Positions 1 to 9,391 of a stretch of DNA of 64,000 bases are shown in pieces. How positions within the stretch are numbered: the stretch's first letter is position 1; the number at the start of each line of letters is the position of its first letter. The stretch is from Novymonas esmeraldas (Eukaryota; Euglenozoa; Kinetoplastea; Trypanosomatida; Trypanosomatidae): contig JAECZO010000021.1 of assembly GCA_019188245.1 (NCBI GenBank), forward strand, positions 1 to 64,000. Reading direction: 5' to 3'. Made by a program: the position numbers and the translations under genes. The notes beneath the pieces are model-generated. The model made no database searches. It worked only from the letters and a program-made list of their open reading frames with translations, and was not told where the DNA came from.

Positions 1-1080
1 CGAGCACCTTCAGTAACACACACACACACACGGGCACACACGCGTGCGGTCTTTCCCCCGTCTCCCGTATCGTGGCGGTGGTACTTCGGCACCAAAGAAG
101 GACCAACACAATAGAGAAAGAAAGAAGGGACGCCGACACACCACAAAACGTGATGGAAAATACACGCACGAACGCACACGCGCAGAGCACTCACAAAAAA
201 GGATGAGAAACAAAGAGCAAGAAACGTACTGCGCCGTGAGGCAAAGAAGAGATGAAGGAGGCGAGAAAGGACAAGCGAGCACTGGAAAAGGCAAAGAAAA
301 ACAGAAAACGTGTTGTGCACTGATGTGGAGAGCGAAGAGAGAGCAGGAGTTAGGTCTATGTGTGTGTGTGTTTGAGTGTGTGCAAGTGTGTGGGTAGGAG
401 TGAGAGGAGGGGACGGGGGGAAGCAGTGGCGCCACCGCGTTAGGCAATCACGTGCACCGGACACCCCAGGTTTGGTGAGCGGTGCAGCGTGGCCCATGTG
501 TGTTTGTGGGTGAGGATGTGGAAGCGGAGGAGGAGCCAGAAGAGGAAGAGAGAGATAAGGAAGGGACGGAAGAGCGCCACGGATAGAGCAGAGACGACAC
601 GGCGGTGCTCTGGTGTGTGGCGGTGGAGAGGTGTGTGGATAGCAAGCAGGCGGTGCACACTCACGCACACACACACACACACACAATGTAGCGACTGAGG
701 GAGGCGATCATGTCATCGTTGTGTCAAGGATTGTCTTTTTCCATGCGCTAGCCAAGTAACTCCGAGCCACTACACAGCGTGAGCGACCGCCGCGCTCACA
801 CACACCGTCGTGGAGTCGATGGTGGATCACTGAGGTGCGGACGACTTACAGTCACGTTACTAGCAGCTGCACGCTCGCTGCCACGCCACTGGAAAGAAAA
901 AAAAAAAAAAGCAGCGGGACTTTCACCACAGCGACACATTCACCACAGCGACACCGCATCCTTCTTAGAATAACCCCTCCACGCCGCATTTCAGCGATGT
1001 CCATGCCGTGTCGATTCGAGGTACTGTGGAGCCACCACCGTGTTGCAGCCGTGGAGCGTCAGCCATGGCCACAAGGACCT
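1..1080. other. Intergenic, 3' side of the LRR gene
   Basis: No coding region recognised on either strand. The stretch holds short CA/TG tracts (around 18-35, 355-395 and 661-686) and a run of about 15 A near 898-912, which reads as poly-T on the minus strand, the direction of local transcription. It probably contains the 3' UTR of the LRR gene. Confidence 0.6.
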
Positions 1081-2820
1081 TCAAGTGCGGTCACGGAATT
1101 TGATGTCAAGGGCGATGAGTTGTGGACAGCGGTGCAGCTCGCCGATAGTCCGCAAACCACTGTAACACGCTTCAATGGACTTCAACCGCGGTGCCTCAGC
1201 GAGTCCCTCGATGCTGTCCAGGTCCTCACAGGATTCCAAGTTCACGGCGGTGAGGTGCGGGCACCGACGCAATTCGCCGATAATCTTGACGCCACTATCT
1301 GACGCATTGATGGAGTGCAGCTGTGGTGCGCCAGCAAGCTCCTCAATACTGAGGAGCCTTCGACAAAACCGAAACGTGACGGCGGTCAGGCGCGGACAGC
1401 GGTGCAGCTCGCCTATCGTCTGTACAGCACTCTCTGAAACATCGATGGAGTGCAGCTGTGGCGCGCCAACTAGCCCCTCGAGACTGGTCACGTGGCCACA
1501 GTATCTGAAGTCGACAGTGGTGAGCTGTGGACAGCGGTGCAGCTCGCCTATCGTCCGAACACCACTGCAGAGCGCCTCTATCGACTGCAGTTGTGGAGCG
1601 CCTGCGAGCCCCTCAAGACTCCTCAAGTCGCGACAGGATCCGAGGTTGACGGTGGTGAGGCGCGGGCAACGATGCAAGTCTCCTATCGTCTGCACACGAC
1701 TCCCCGACGCATCAATCGACTGCAGTTGCGCTGCACCAGCGAGCCCCTCGAGACTCCTCAATTCGAGACAAGAGCCGACGTTGAGGGTTGTGAGGTGCGG
1801 GCAGAGATGCAACTCGCCTATCCTCCTCACACTACTACGAGATGCATTGATAGACTGCAGCTGCGGTGCGCCAGCGAGCTCCTCGAGACTCTCCAGCCGA
1901 GAGCAGCGTGTGACATCAATCTTCTTCAGTGTCATGCAGTGCTGCAGCCCGTGCAGGTGGCGCACGTAGCTCTCTCTGATGTCGAGGGTAGTCAGATGTG
2001 GCACCTCGCTGAGGAGTCTGAGGTCTATCTCGGCGCTGCACCTCCGCAGAGTCAGATGAGTGAGCGATGAGCATCGATCGATCCATGTGAGGGTGTCTGT
2101 AGTAGGCGCTAGGATGGAGAGCCGCAGCAGTCGAGGAGCGCAAGAAGGTTCTCTCATTTTCACCGGCAGGCCAAACTTGCAGGCGATGGAGAGCTCCGTC
2201 AGCTGCGGCAGCTCGAGGAAGCCGTCAGCAACACTCGCGGAGCAGCCGTCCAGTGTCAGTCGGCGGAGATGCGTCATCTGCGACGGCGTCACTCCACAAA
2301 TGCAGAAGGCGCTGCTGCTCGATATGCGCAACTTCTCCAGTTGCACAAGATGCCTCCCGTCGCGCACACGCTTGTTGCGTCCGCCAACTGCTAAGCCGCG
2401 CACCATGGGCAGCAGTGCGCGGGCGGCATCGTGGAAGGCGCTCCACGTGACGGTGTTGGCGAGGTACAATGGCAGCCCACATTTCTCGAGCCACCAGATG
2501 CTGTGACGGAGCCGCCGCCTTGCAGTCCCATCCACGGGAATGTTGGAGACTCTGTGAATGAGTCTGTCACCGAGACACATCTCGTACGGAGCACCGTCAC
2601 GTGAGGGCTGAGCTAACTCGGCGTACACTCGGGCGGTTGGAGACACGGCGTGCATGGCGAGGCAACGGCGTGGCTTCATGAACGTGAGCACCTGTGCCAG
2701 CACCGTCTCCTCCATGAGTGCCAGTATCTTCTGCCGCTCCTCGACGGGCCGGTACTTCTCCTCTCTTGGTGGGAGGTGCCACCGGCTCAGCCCCTCGACG
2801 CCTTGCAGCGCCGCGCGCAT
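1081..2820 (-). CDS. Leucine-rich repeat protein with tandem 45-residue repeats
   Basis: Predicted protein of 579 residues. I chose the ATG at 2820 because a clean pyrimidine tract and AG (spliced-leader acceptor) lie about 65 bases upstream at 2885-2905 and this is the first in-frame ATG after it. Residues 1 to about 130 are not repetitive. Residues about 130-294 hold irregular LRR-like strands (patterns such as LRRLTLDGC and LTHLTLRRC). Residues 295-579 are six near-identical 45-residue units plus a 15-residue partial unit. Each unit contains CPxLTTVxxxxC, a SLEGLAGAPQLxSI core and a TIGELHR end. There is no signal peptide or membrane segment, so a cytosolic protein-binding role is likely. 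Such LRR proteins are common and mostly uncharacterised in trypanosomatids; no specific function can be given. The last repeat stops early, but the stop looks natural. Confidence 0.85.
   Translation of the reverse strand: MRAALQGVEGLSRWHLPPREEKYRPVEERQKILALMEETVLAQVLTFMKPRRCLAMHAVSPTARVYAELAQPSRDGAPYEMCLGDRLIHRVSNIPVDGTARRRLRHSIWWLEKCGLPLYLANTVTWSAFHDAARALLPMVRGLAVGGRNKRVRDGRHLVQLEKLRISSSSAFCICGVTPSQMTHLRRLTLDGCSASVADGFLELPQLTELSIACKFGLPVKMREPSCAPRLLRLSILAPTTDTLTWIDRCSSLTHLTLRRCSAEIDLRLLSEVPHLTTLDIRESYVRHLHGLQHCMTLKKIDVTRCSRLESLEELAGAPQLQSINASRSSVRRIGELHLCPHLTTLNVGSCLELRSLEGLAGAAQLQSIDASGSRVQTIGDLHRCPRLTTVNLGSCRDLRSLEGLAGAPQLQSIEALCSGVRTIGELHRCPQLTTVDFRYCGHVTSLEGLVGAPQLHSIDVSESAVQTIGELHRCPRLTAVTFRFCRRLLSIEELAGAPQLHSINASDSGVKIIGELRRCPHLTAVNLESCEDLDSIEGLAEAPRLKSIEACYSGLRTIGELHRCPQLIALDIKFRDRT
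1084..1938 (-). repeat. 135-bp coding tandem repeat (LRR units)
   Basis: Six in-frame 135-bp units plus a 45-bp partial unit encode the C-terminal half of the LRR protein. A near-identical block encoding the TIGELHRCP segment recurs at 135-bp spacing (for example near 1128, 1397 and 1532 on the plus strand). The high similarity between neighbours suggests recent expansion or gene-conversion-like homogenisation. Confidence 0.85.
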
Positions 2821-5800
2821 GGCTCGGCACAGAGGGCAATGAGAGGAGTGTGCGCACAGTGTGTGAGTTGGGAGGAGAGACGACCTGAAACAGAGAAGAG
2901 GACACGTCACGGGTGTGCCCACGACCCTCGTGCGTGGAGGAGAAGGAGTGGGAGAGACACACGAGGCGGCGAGTGAGAGGCACAAAGCAGAGATCTGTGC
3001 TGGTAGGGGGGAAGGCACACCATGACGCCGGATTCACCCCGGCGCGGATGCACGTGTCCTTACGTGGCCATTGCAGTAGCCAGGGAATGGGAGCATGAGT
3101 GACGTGGACGAAGCACCGCTCCTGCGCATGGGCCTGGCATGTGTGCACGACGGTGGGACGCGCGAGAATGCGAGTGTGCTTTGCCGTTCGGGGGCTGCAC
3201 TGTGTCGCCCCCAGCGGCTGCCTTGCAGCACTCCGGCACCCACTCTGCAGACCCGAACGTCCCATCACCGCGTGGCGGTCCACCAGGTGAGTCTCGACAG
3301 CCGCCACGACACACCGCAAGGGAAAGCCAGGAAGAAGAGCACCTCGTGCATCGCTGCAAACTAGCGACTCATCGAATAGAAGAATGGACGTGACTCCGTG
3401 GGGACAGCGGAAAGCGTCGCAGGCGTCTCAAGCACTAGCGGCAGAAAACTGAGCAGTTGGAGCACACACACACACACACATGCACACACACACGTCACCA
3501 CCGCGACTCTGTTGCCTGAGCCTGCACACCCCACTCTCCAGTACCGAAGCCGCTACCGACGCTGTCACAGGCGCCACAAGGAGTCGCACGGTTTCCGGGT
3601 AGAACACAGCAGCACACAAGCCAGCAATCGACTCACCCGTCGAAGACCTACCCTCTGAGGACGCAGCGCGCGACGCGGGTGTGTGTTTGCGCACGTGTAG
3701 CTGAGGGGACAGGAATTGAAAGAAGAGTGTGACTGCGACACGCAAATTGCGCAGGTTGCCTTCATCCGGAGAGGTCCAAGACGGCAAAGAAGAAACGGTG
3801 CATCATGAAGAAGGAACCCAAAGAAGAAACCGTTGTGAACGCATGCGCCTCCGTGTCCATGTGTATATGTGTGTGTGTACCAGGGGAAAGAGGGGAGTAG
3901 TGTACACTCCTTATCTCACGAAGTGTGTTGGGGAGAAGGTGGGGGAGAGACAGAGAGACACACAGCTATGCCTGTGGGTGTTGCATGTGACGCACGATGC
4001 GGGTGTGGATGGGGTGTGGGGACGAGAGTAAGAGAGAGAGGGAAAGCAGGAAGGGCCACACAAACGTTTAGGTATGCGAGGAGATGTGAAAAGATGCGCA
4101 GGATACTCCCCAATACATACCCATCAGAGGTGAAAGCTGTACCATCGCGTTTACTGTGGACAGCACCACGACGAGGCGGACGGGACGGACGTACTGTGGA
4201 AGAATGAGAGCCGCCAACGACTGTGCGTGTTCTTTTCTTTTTTTCTTCTTGGGGCTCCAGACGAAGCGGAAAAACAAAGTGACAAAAAAAAAAAAACGGC
4301 GCAGTCGCCGCCAGAACGTAAAAAAATCGAAAAAAAAAAAAGAAGTGTCGTGCAACTCTCCATGGTTGTCGCAATCATCCCTCCTCTACTTCTTTTTCTT
4401 TTTTTTTTCCCCCGCTTCTGGAGAGAGCGAAAACAGAAAAAAAAAAAGAGGAGTAAGGTCGAATACGAGGGGGGCGAAGAGACTGGCGAGGGGAAGAAAG
4501 CAGAGAAACACGGAAGGAGAGACATTCAACATTGGCGACAAGTCGCATCTTCTGAAACAGCGTTGACGGAGCACAAGCAGCGCGACAGGTAGCGCAATGC
4601 ACTGCCACGACTGCCCACAACTGCAACCGAAGCGGTGCGGCGGGGGGGGGGGGTAGAAAATGACAAGGCTATGGGACGTAGATGAGAAAAACATGAAAGG
4701 AAGAGTGGGCAGCCTGTCACACACACCATGCAGAGAACCGTTGTCACGATGCCCTTCCTCCCGTTCACCACACAAAAACGAGGTGCAGCTGCACCGCTGC
4801 CGGGCTCCCTTTCGTGCGCGCGTCACGGTAGCACAGTGGCGTGCCGTCAGAGAGCAGCGCACCGAGACGTCATTATCGAATCGGTGTCGTCCTGCCGATC
4901 TACTCAATACGCGTGCACCACATGCGCGTCGTCGCACACTTTCTGGTGCGCGAAGCTGTGGCCGGATCGCCGCACCCACGCGGACCTCTCCTCTCAGATG
5001 AGTGAGTGCCGGTCCCCCAGAAAGAGCGCCGTGACAGAGTTACAACTGCTTTGCAACACAAGTCTGCCGTGGTGGCTTTCGAAGGTCCATGAGAAACGGC
5101 ACCCACGGAACTGAAGAGCCCTGTGTGCGCAGTGCCGTCCATCAGAGCAAGCGCTCTCTGCGTGCTTGAACTTCTGTGTGTGCATCTGTCGGCTTGGTGA
5201 AAGGTGGAAACACACGCAGGTACGCTGATGGAGTGATGGAGAAAAAGGAGACCACACTGCGGACGGAGCGCATGACAGACGTGCCCTCCAGCAACGCCGC
5301 GTGTAGCAGAGCGACTACCCCGCAGGTGTACGTGCTATTTGAAGCCGGACCACCTGTGACTGGATACGTCGACCGTATCCGCTGCCCAGTCTGGGTTCTC
5401 TTACCGGTGCGCAACGCACGCAGCTGGATGACCAAGGGGAACCACGACGGTGTGTCTGAATGTCGGTGTGTGATTGAGGGTGGTGGGGAGCCTGCGAAGT
5501 GCACCGCTGCTTTCACGCACGCACCTCGGAGGCGCGAGGGGGAGAAGAGAGTGATGGAGAAACGGAGCGCGGTGACGGACACGCATTGCTTCCAACAGGC
5601 CTACCGCCTCAAGCGCAGCCAACAGTGAGCCGCCAAATGCAAGAAAGGAAACGAGTCGTGTACGCCTACCAGCGGTGTGGGCAACTCTGCCCTCGCCGGG
5701 GCTGTGTTCGTGTGCATGGACGGCGGCAGGGGTGCGCGAAGGGGTCGCCGCACAGGCCCGGCTGCAGGACAACAGGTCAGTCGAGGAAAGGAATCGGGAC

Positions 5801-7390
5801 GGTGAGTAATGTGACGGTGGTAGTGGTGGTGTCAGATGGCTGCGGTAACGGAGCATACGCACAAGAGGACCGTGGCATCGGTGGCTGAAGGATGGGCACC
5901 TCAGCGCATGGTGAAGCGGGTGGATGGTGTCGCCTCCTCTCGACGACCGTCGGATACGCAACTGCACAACCGAGGTGCGAGTTGCCCTATCCCTCGGTCG
6001 ATGCACCGTCATTCTGATTTGGATTGCGCTGTGAAGGAGGAAACGCCGGGAAGAGAGAGGAATCACAGACGAGCCCACACGTAAACACACACACAGAAAA
6101 AAAGAGAACAAAAGAAGAAGAAAAGTGGGGAGGAGCGCACTGCCGCAGTAAAACCAGTCACTCCGGTCGGTTGTGCTCACACACACACACAAACACACAC
6201 TTGCACACCAGACAGATATACAGGAGGAGGAGTACGCTCACAAACACGTACACGTATACACAGGAGGGCATTCTTGAGCGGCAACGCAGTCCTCAAAGCA
6301 AGGTTGCTGAGACACACGAGAAACGTCTGTTGAGGAACGCGAAACACGAGCGCATAGTCGTGAGGCACCCACAACAAGCACATCCGCGACTCTGCCAGCG
6401 ACTGCGTTACCGTGTGTGTGTGTGTATGCCAGTGTCCGTCTGTACAGAGACGACGTGAAGGCTACAGCAAAGAGATGAGAGCCGAATGACGAGGCGGAGA
6501 ACCTCGTTGGTGCAAAGTAAGCAAGTACAGAACGAAAAAGAAGGGGCTACGGTGCAGCGGCGGCGACATGTTTTGGAAGAGGCGCTCATTGTGCGAGTGC
6601 CTCGACAGCCACACATGCACACACACGCACGCACACACACATACACATCCAAGTGGCCAGTGCAGATGACTGCGGTGGGACGCTGACGCTAGAAAAGAGA
6701 GAAGGAAGGAGAGAAATGTCACACTAAAAAAGAAAAACAGGAAACACTCGCCGTACTCACAGCGACACCGTCGCACACACGCACACATGCACGCGCTCTC
6801 GGACAGCCGTGGCGGAGAGGAGGTCGCACACCCGCACATCACGGTGAATGGACCGACGAGGAACTGAAACAAGAAAGGCAAAGAATGTCGAAACAAACAC
6901 CGCAAAAAACCGCGGCAGCGGTGGACCCGGTGAAAGAGAAAGAGAGAGAGTAACGAATGAAGTGAAGGAGAGGGAAAGAGGAGGAGGGGGAGAGCGTGTG
7001 TCCCAGCCGGGCCGTCCACGACACAGCGGCGTGAGAGGACAGCGGCACACACACAGAGAGACAGAGACAGAGACAGACATACACGCACGGACACCTTTGC
7101 CTCCTCCTCCCAATGCCTCTGTTTGCGTCCCACAGCCCTCTGCCTCCGACACCTGCGGCCGGTGTGCCTGTTCGCGCGTGGCGGTGGCGGCGGTAGTGTT
7201 GTGGATCCGCCAGTGTGTGTGGCCGCACAAACACGCACGCATGCTGCGGACCCACGACCGGCTGCCGCGGCATCCAAACCAGCTGCTTGGCAGCGGCGGT
7301 AGGTCGTCAATCCGCCACACGAGCTCCACGAGTCACTCCGAGCACCTGACAAACACACACGCGCCGACACACCCGAGGATTCCGAGGCCA
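2821..7390. other. 4.6-kb gap between the LRR gene and the GP63 gene
   Basis: No supported gene. Open frames here translate to Ser/Cys/Val/Arg-rich simple sequence without motifs. Contents: CA tracts (about 3463-3492, 6180-6200 and 6612-6645), a G run near 4642-4652, and an unusual cluster of alternating T and A runs at about 4226-4450. The part near 7390 should be the 3' UTR of the GP63 gene; the part near 2900 is the 5' UTR of the LRR gene. Confidence 0.55.
2885..2910 (-). promoter_or_regulatory. Putative spliced-leader acceptor of the LRR gene
   Basis: On the minus strand a pyrimidine-rich run ending in TTTCAG lies about 65 bases before the ATG at 2820. Pyrimidine tract plus first AG is the known trans-splicing signal in trypanosomatids. 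The assignment is by eye. Confidence 0.5.
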
Positions 7391-9097
7391 CTACCCCACC
7401 ACCATCATCGTCAGCGCTGCAGCGGCCACCGTCAGTGCAGCGGCGATCCCAGCCGGCGCACCTGCCGCACTTCTGTCAACGAGAGCAGGTGCAAACCGAC
7501 GGTACTCTCAGGGGTCCACACGCATGCCACACACCGAGTCGTACGGGGGACACGTGATGTAGCCGGCAGAGAATGTAGGGCTCAGCGACGAGAGCGTGAC
7601 CTCAGCGCCAGGCGTGCAGCGCGTGAACGTGGTCGCGCCATTCACCTTCACGGAGTAGGTGGAAGTGGCGCATTGCACCTCGGCGCAGATGCCGTACTGC
7701 CTGTACGACTGCCCGCTCACAGTAATGCCGGTAGGAGCGTCCAGGCACCTTGACATGAGGCCGAACACACTGCCCTCTAAGCTCTTGTCGTCAGTGAAGC
7801 AGTTCGTCTCGTAGAATGCCTGGACGTAGGGGCCGTAGTCCATCAGATCACCATTGCCACCGACCGCTGGGTTCGAGAAGCACCGATACGCTTCGGGCAG
7901 CGGCGAGGGGTAGGTGGCGATGTGGCAGCGTCCAACACCAAGACGGTCGGAGGCGCACGTCAGCCTCTCCTCGATGGACGTGCAGAACATCTCCGGAGAG
8001 CGTGAGACCCCATTCACGATGCACCTGTCCGTCCAAAGTCCGCAGCCGGCGTTTCGGCCGTACATCATCGGCTCCGCCATGGCATAGTTGCCCTTGTAGA
8101 AGCCCGTGTCCTCCATCGCAGCGATCGTCAGCGCCGAGTAGAGGTTTGCGCCATTGGCTCCCGCCATCAGATCGTCCTTCATGCTGCGCCGCTTCCAGTG
8201 CGAGTGCTGTGTGGCCTTGCCGCCCATGTCCTCCAGCTCCGTGTAGGTCTGTGTGTTGCAGCCAAAATGCGTACGCGCCTGGGCCACCACCAGCGGCGAG
8301 TTCAGCGCCGGCACTTTCGACTTTCCCCGCACAGGCGCCGACACATACGTCACCATAGAGCGCGCTTAAAAGTTGCGGAAGCTGAAGCCCAGCGCGTGCA
8401 GGATCTCGTGCGCCACGATGCGCATGATGTGAGGCTCAGCTGAGATGTACTTGGGTGAGACGTTTGCCACGCCTACAGCCGGGCGGCCGTTGGCGAAGCT
8501 CTGGCAAGCTACAGCCCACGCGGCGACGCCGACAGAGGTCGGACCAGCCGCCATGTACAGGACAAAGTCGGCATCGGCCACGCCAGCCCTCATGTGCTTG
8601 GAGGGAATGCTGAACTCATGGCAGTTGGAATCCCGCCGAATGGTGGACTTGTCAACGACGATGTTGCCTCTCTCTCGCTGGACGCTCAGGCGCTCCACAT
8701 GCAGCTGCACCGCCGCCGGAATCAGCAGCCCCAGCAGCGCTCGCTTCTTCTCGTCCGTCAGGACGTCGGCGGCCTCGCAGGTGACGGTCTTGCCTTGGAA
8801 GTTGGGACGCTTCTTCCCCTCCTTTGCGCAGTACCGGTTTTTGTCCGACACGTCGTCTGTAAAGACAGCGATGCGAATCGACTGCCACGGCGCTGCCGCC
8901 TCCACCACGGAGCGCTCTCCCGTGGGTCCCGCCACGCGAACGACACGAGAGCTGTTTCTCTGCGCCTGCAGCTCATCGAAGTTGCAGCGGTGCTCTCCGA
9001 CACTGTCCGGCTCCGGCACCGGTGGTGCAGCCCAGCCGCGCACCGCCGCACCCACAAGCACGGCGACAACGGTGGTCCTCACAAGCGAGCGGCGCAT
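7391..9097 (-). pseudogene. GP63/leishmanolysin (M8 metalloprotease) with two in-frame stops
   Basis: The frame from the ATG at 9097 to a TAG at 7391-7393 spans 569 codons, close to the usual length of about 600. It starts with a hydrophobic signal peptide (RTTVVAVLVGAAVRGWA). A propeptide HRC motif (residues 36-38, the cysteine-switch region) follows. The zinc motif HEILH is at codons 230-234 and the third zinc ligand is His at codon 300, exactly 70 residues after the first, as in Leishmania GP63. The end is a hydrophobic, GPI-signal-like tail (codons about 544-568). Two in-frame stops interrupt it: TAA at 8366-8368 (codon 244, just after the HExxH helix) and TGA at 7508-7510 (codon 530, before the GPI tail). 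There is no frameshift. A product ending at codon 243 would lack the third zinc ligand. It is therefore most likely a young pseudogene of the GP63 family. Sequencing error or stop read-through are alternatives. Confidence 0.85.
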
Positions 9098-9353
9098 CGT
9101 GGAAAGGGGACGAGGAAAGGTGAGTGGCACAACAATGAGGAGGACCTGTGTGCCTGTGTACGTCGGCGTGTGCGTGTGTGTCTGTATGTTCTGATGGCGA
9201 AAGACGCGGGCAGGACGCGCACTCGAGAACTGAACTGCAGCCGGAGATGGTGGTTTTGCGGCTGGCGAGAGTACAGTAGTAGTGGAGACAATGAAACGGC
9301 GAGTAACCAGACGATAGCGAATCGAATTTGTTTTGTGAAAGAGGGCTCGGTGT

Positions 9354-9391
9354 CTGGCCGGTAGGGTCAGAGCGGAAAAAAAAAAAAAAAC
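9354..9391 (-). promoter_or_regulatory. Putative spliced-leader acceptor upstream of the GP63 gene
   Basis: On the minus strand a run of about 15 T (plus-strand A run at 9376-9390) is followed by the first AG at 9355-9354, about 255 bases before the GP63 ATG. This is a canonical arrangement, so the processing signal of the interrupted gene appears intact. Confidence 0.5.

Noticed and set aside
5401-6198. An open frame of 265 codons on the minus strand in the gap next to GP63
   Set aside because: Its composition is repeat-derived (Ser, Arg, His, Cys), no family motif is seen and codon use does not resemble the real genes.
7391-9097. A reassigned genetic code (stop codons read as sense, as in Blastocrithidia) explaining the GP63 stops
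   Set aside because: All other genes, including coding regions of 3.3-3.6 kb, have no internal stops and the GC content is high; only this one gene is affected.
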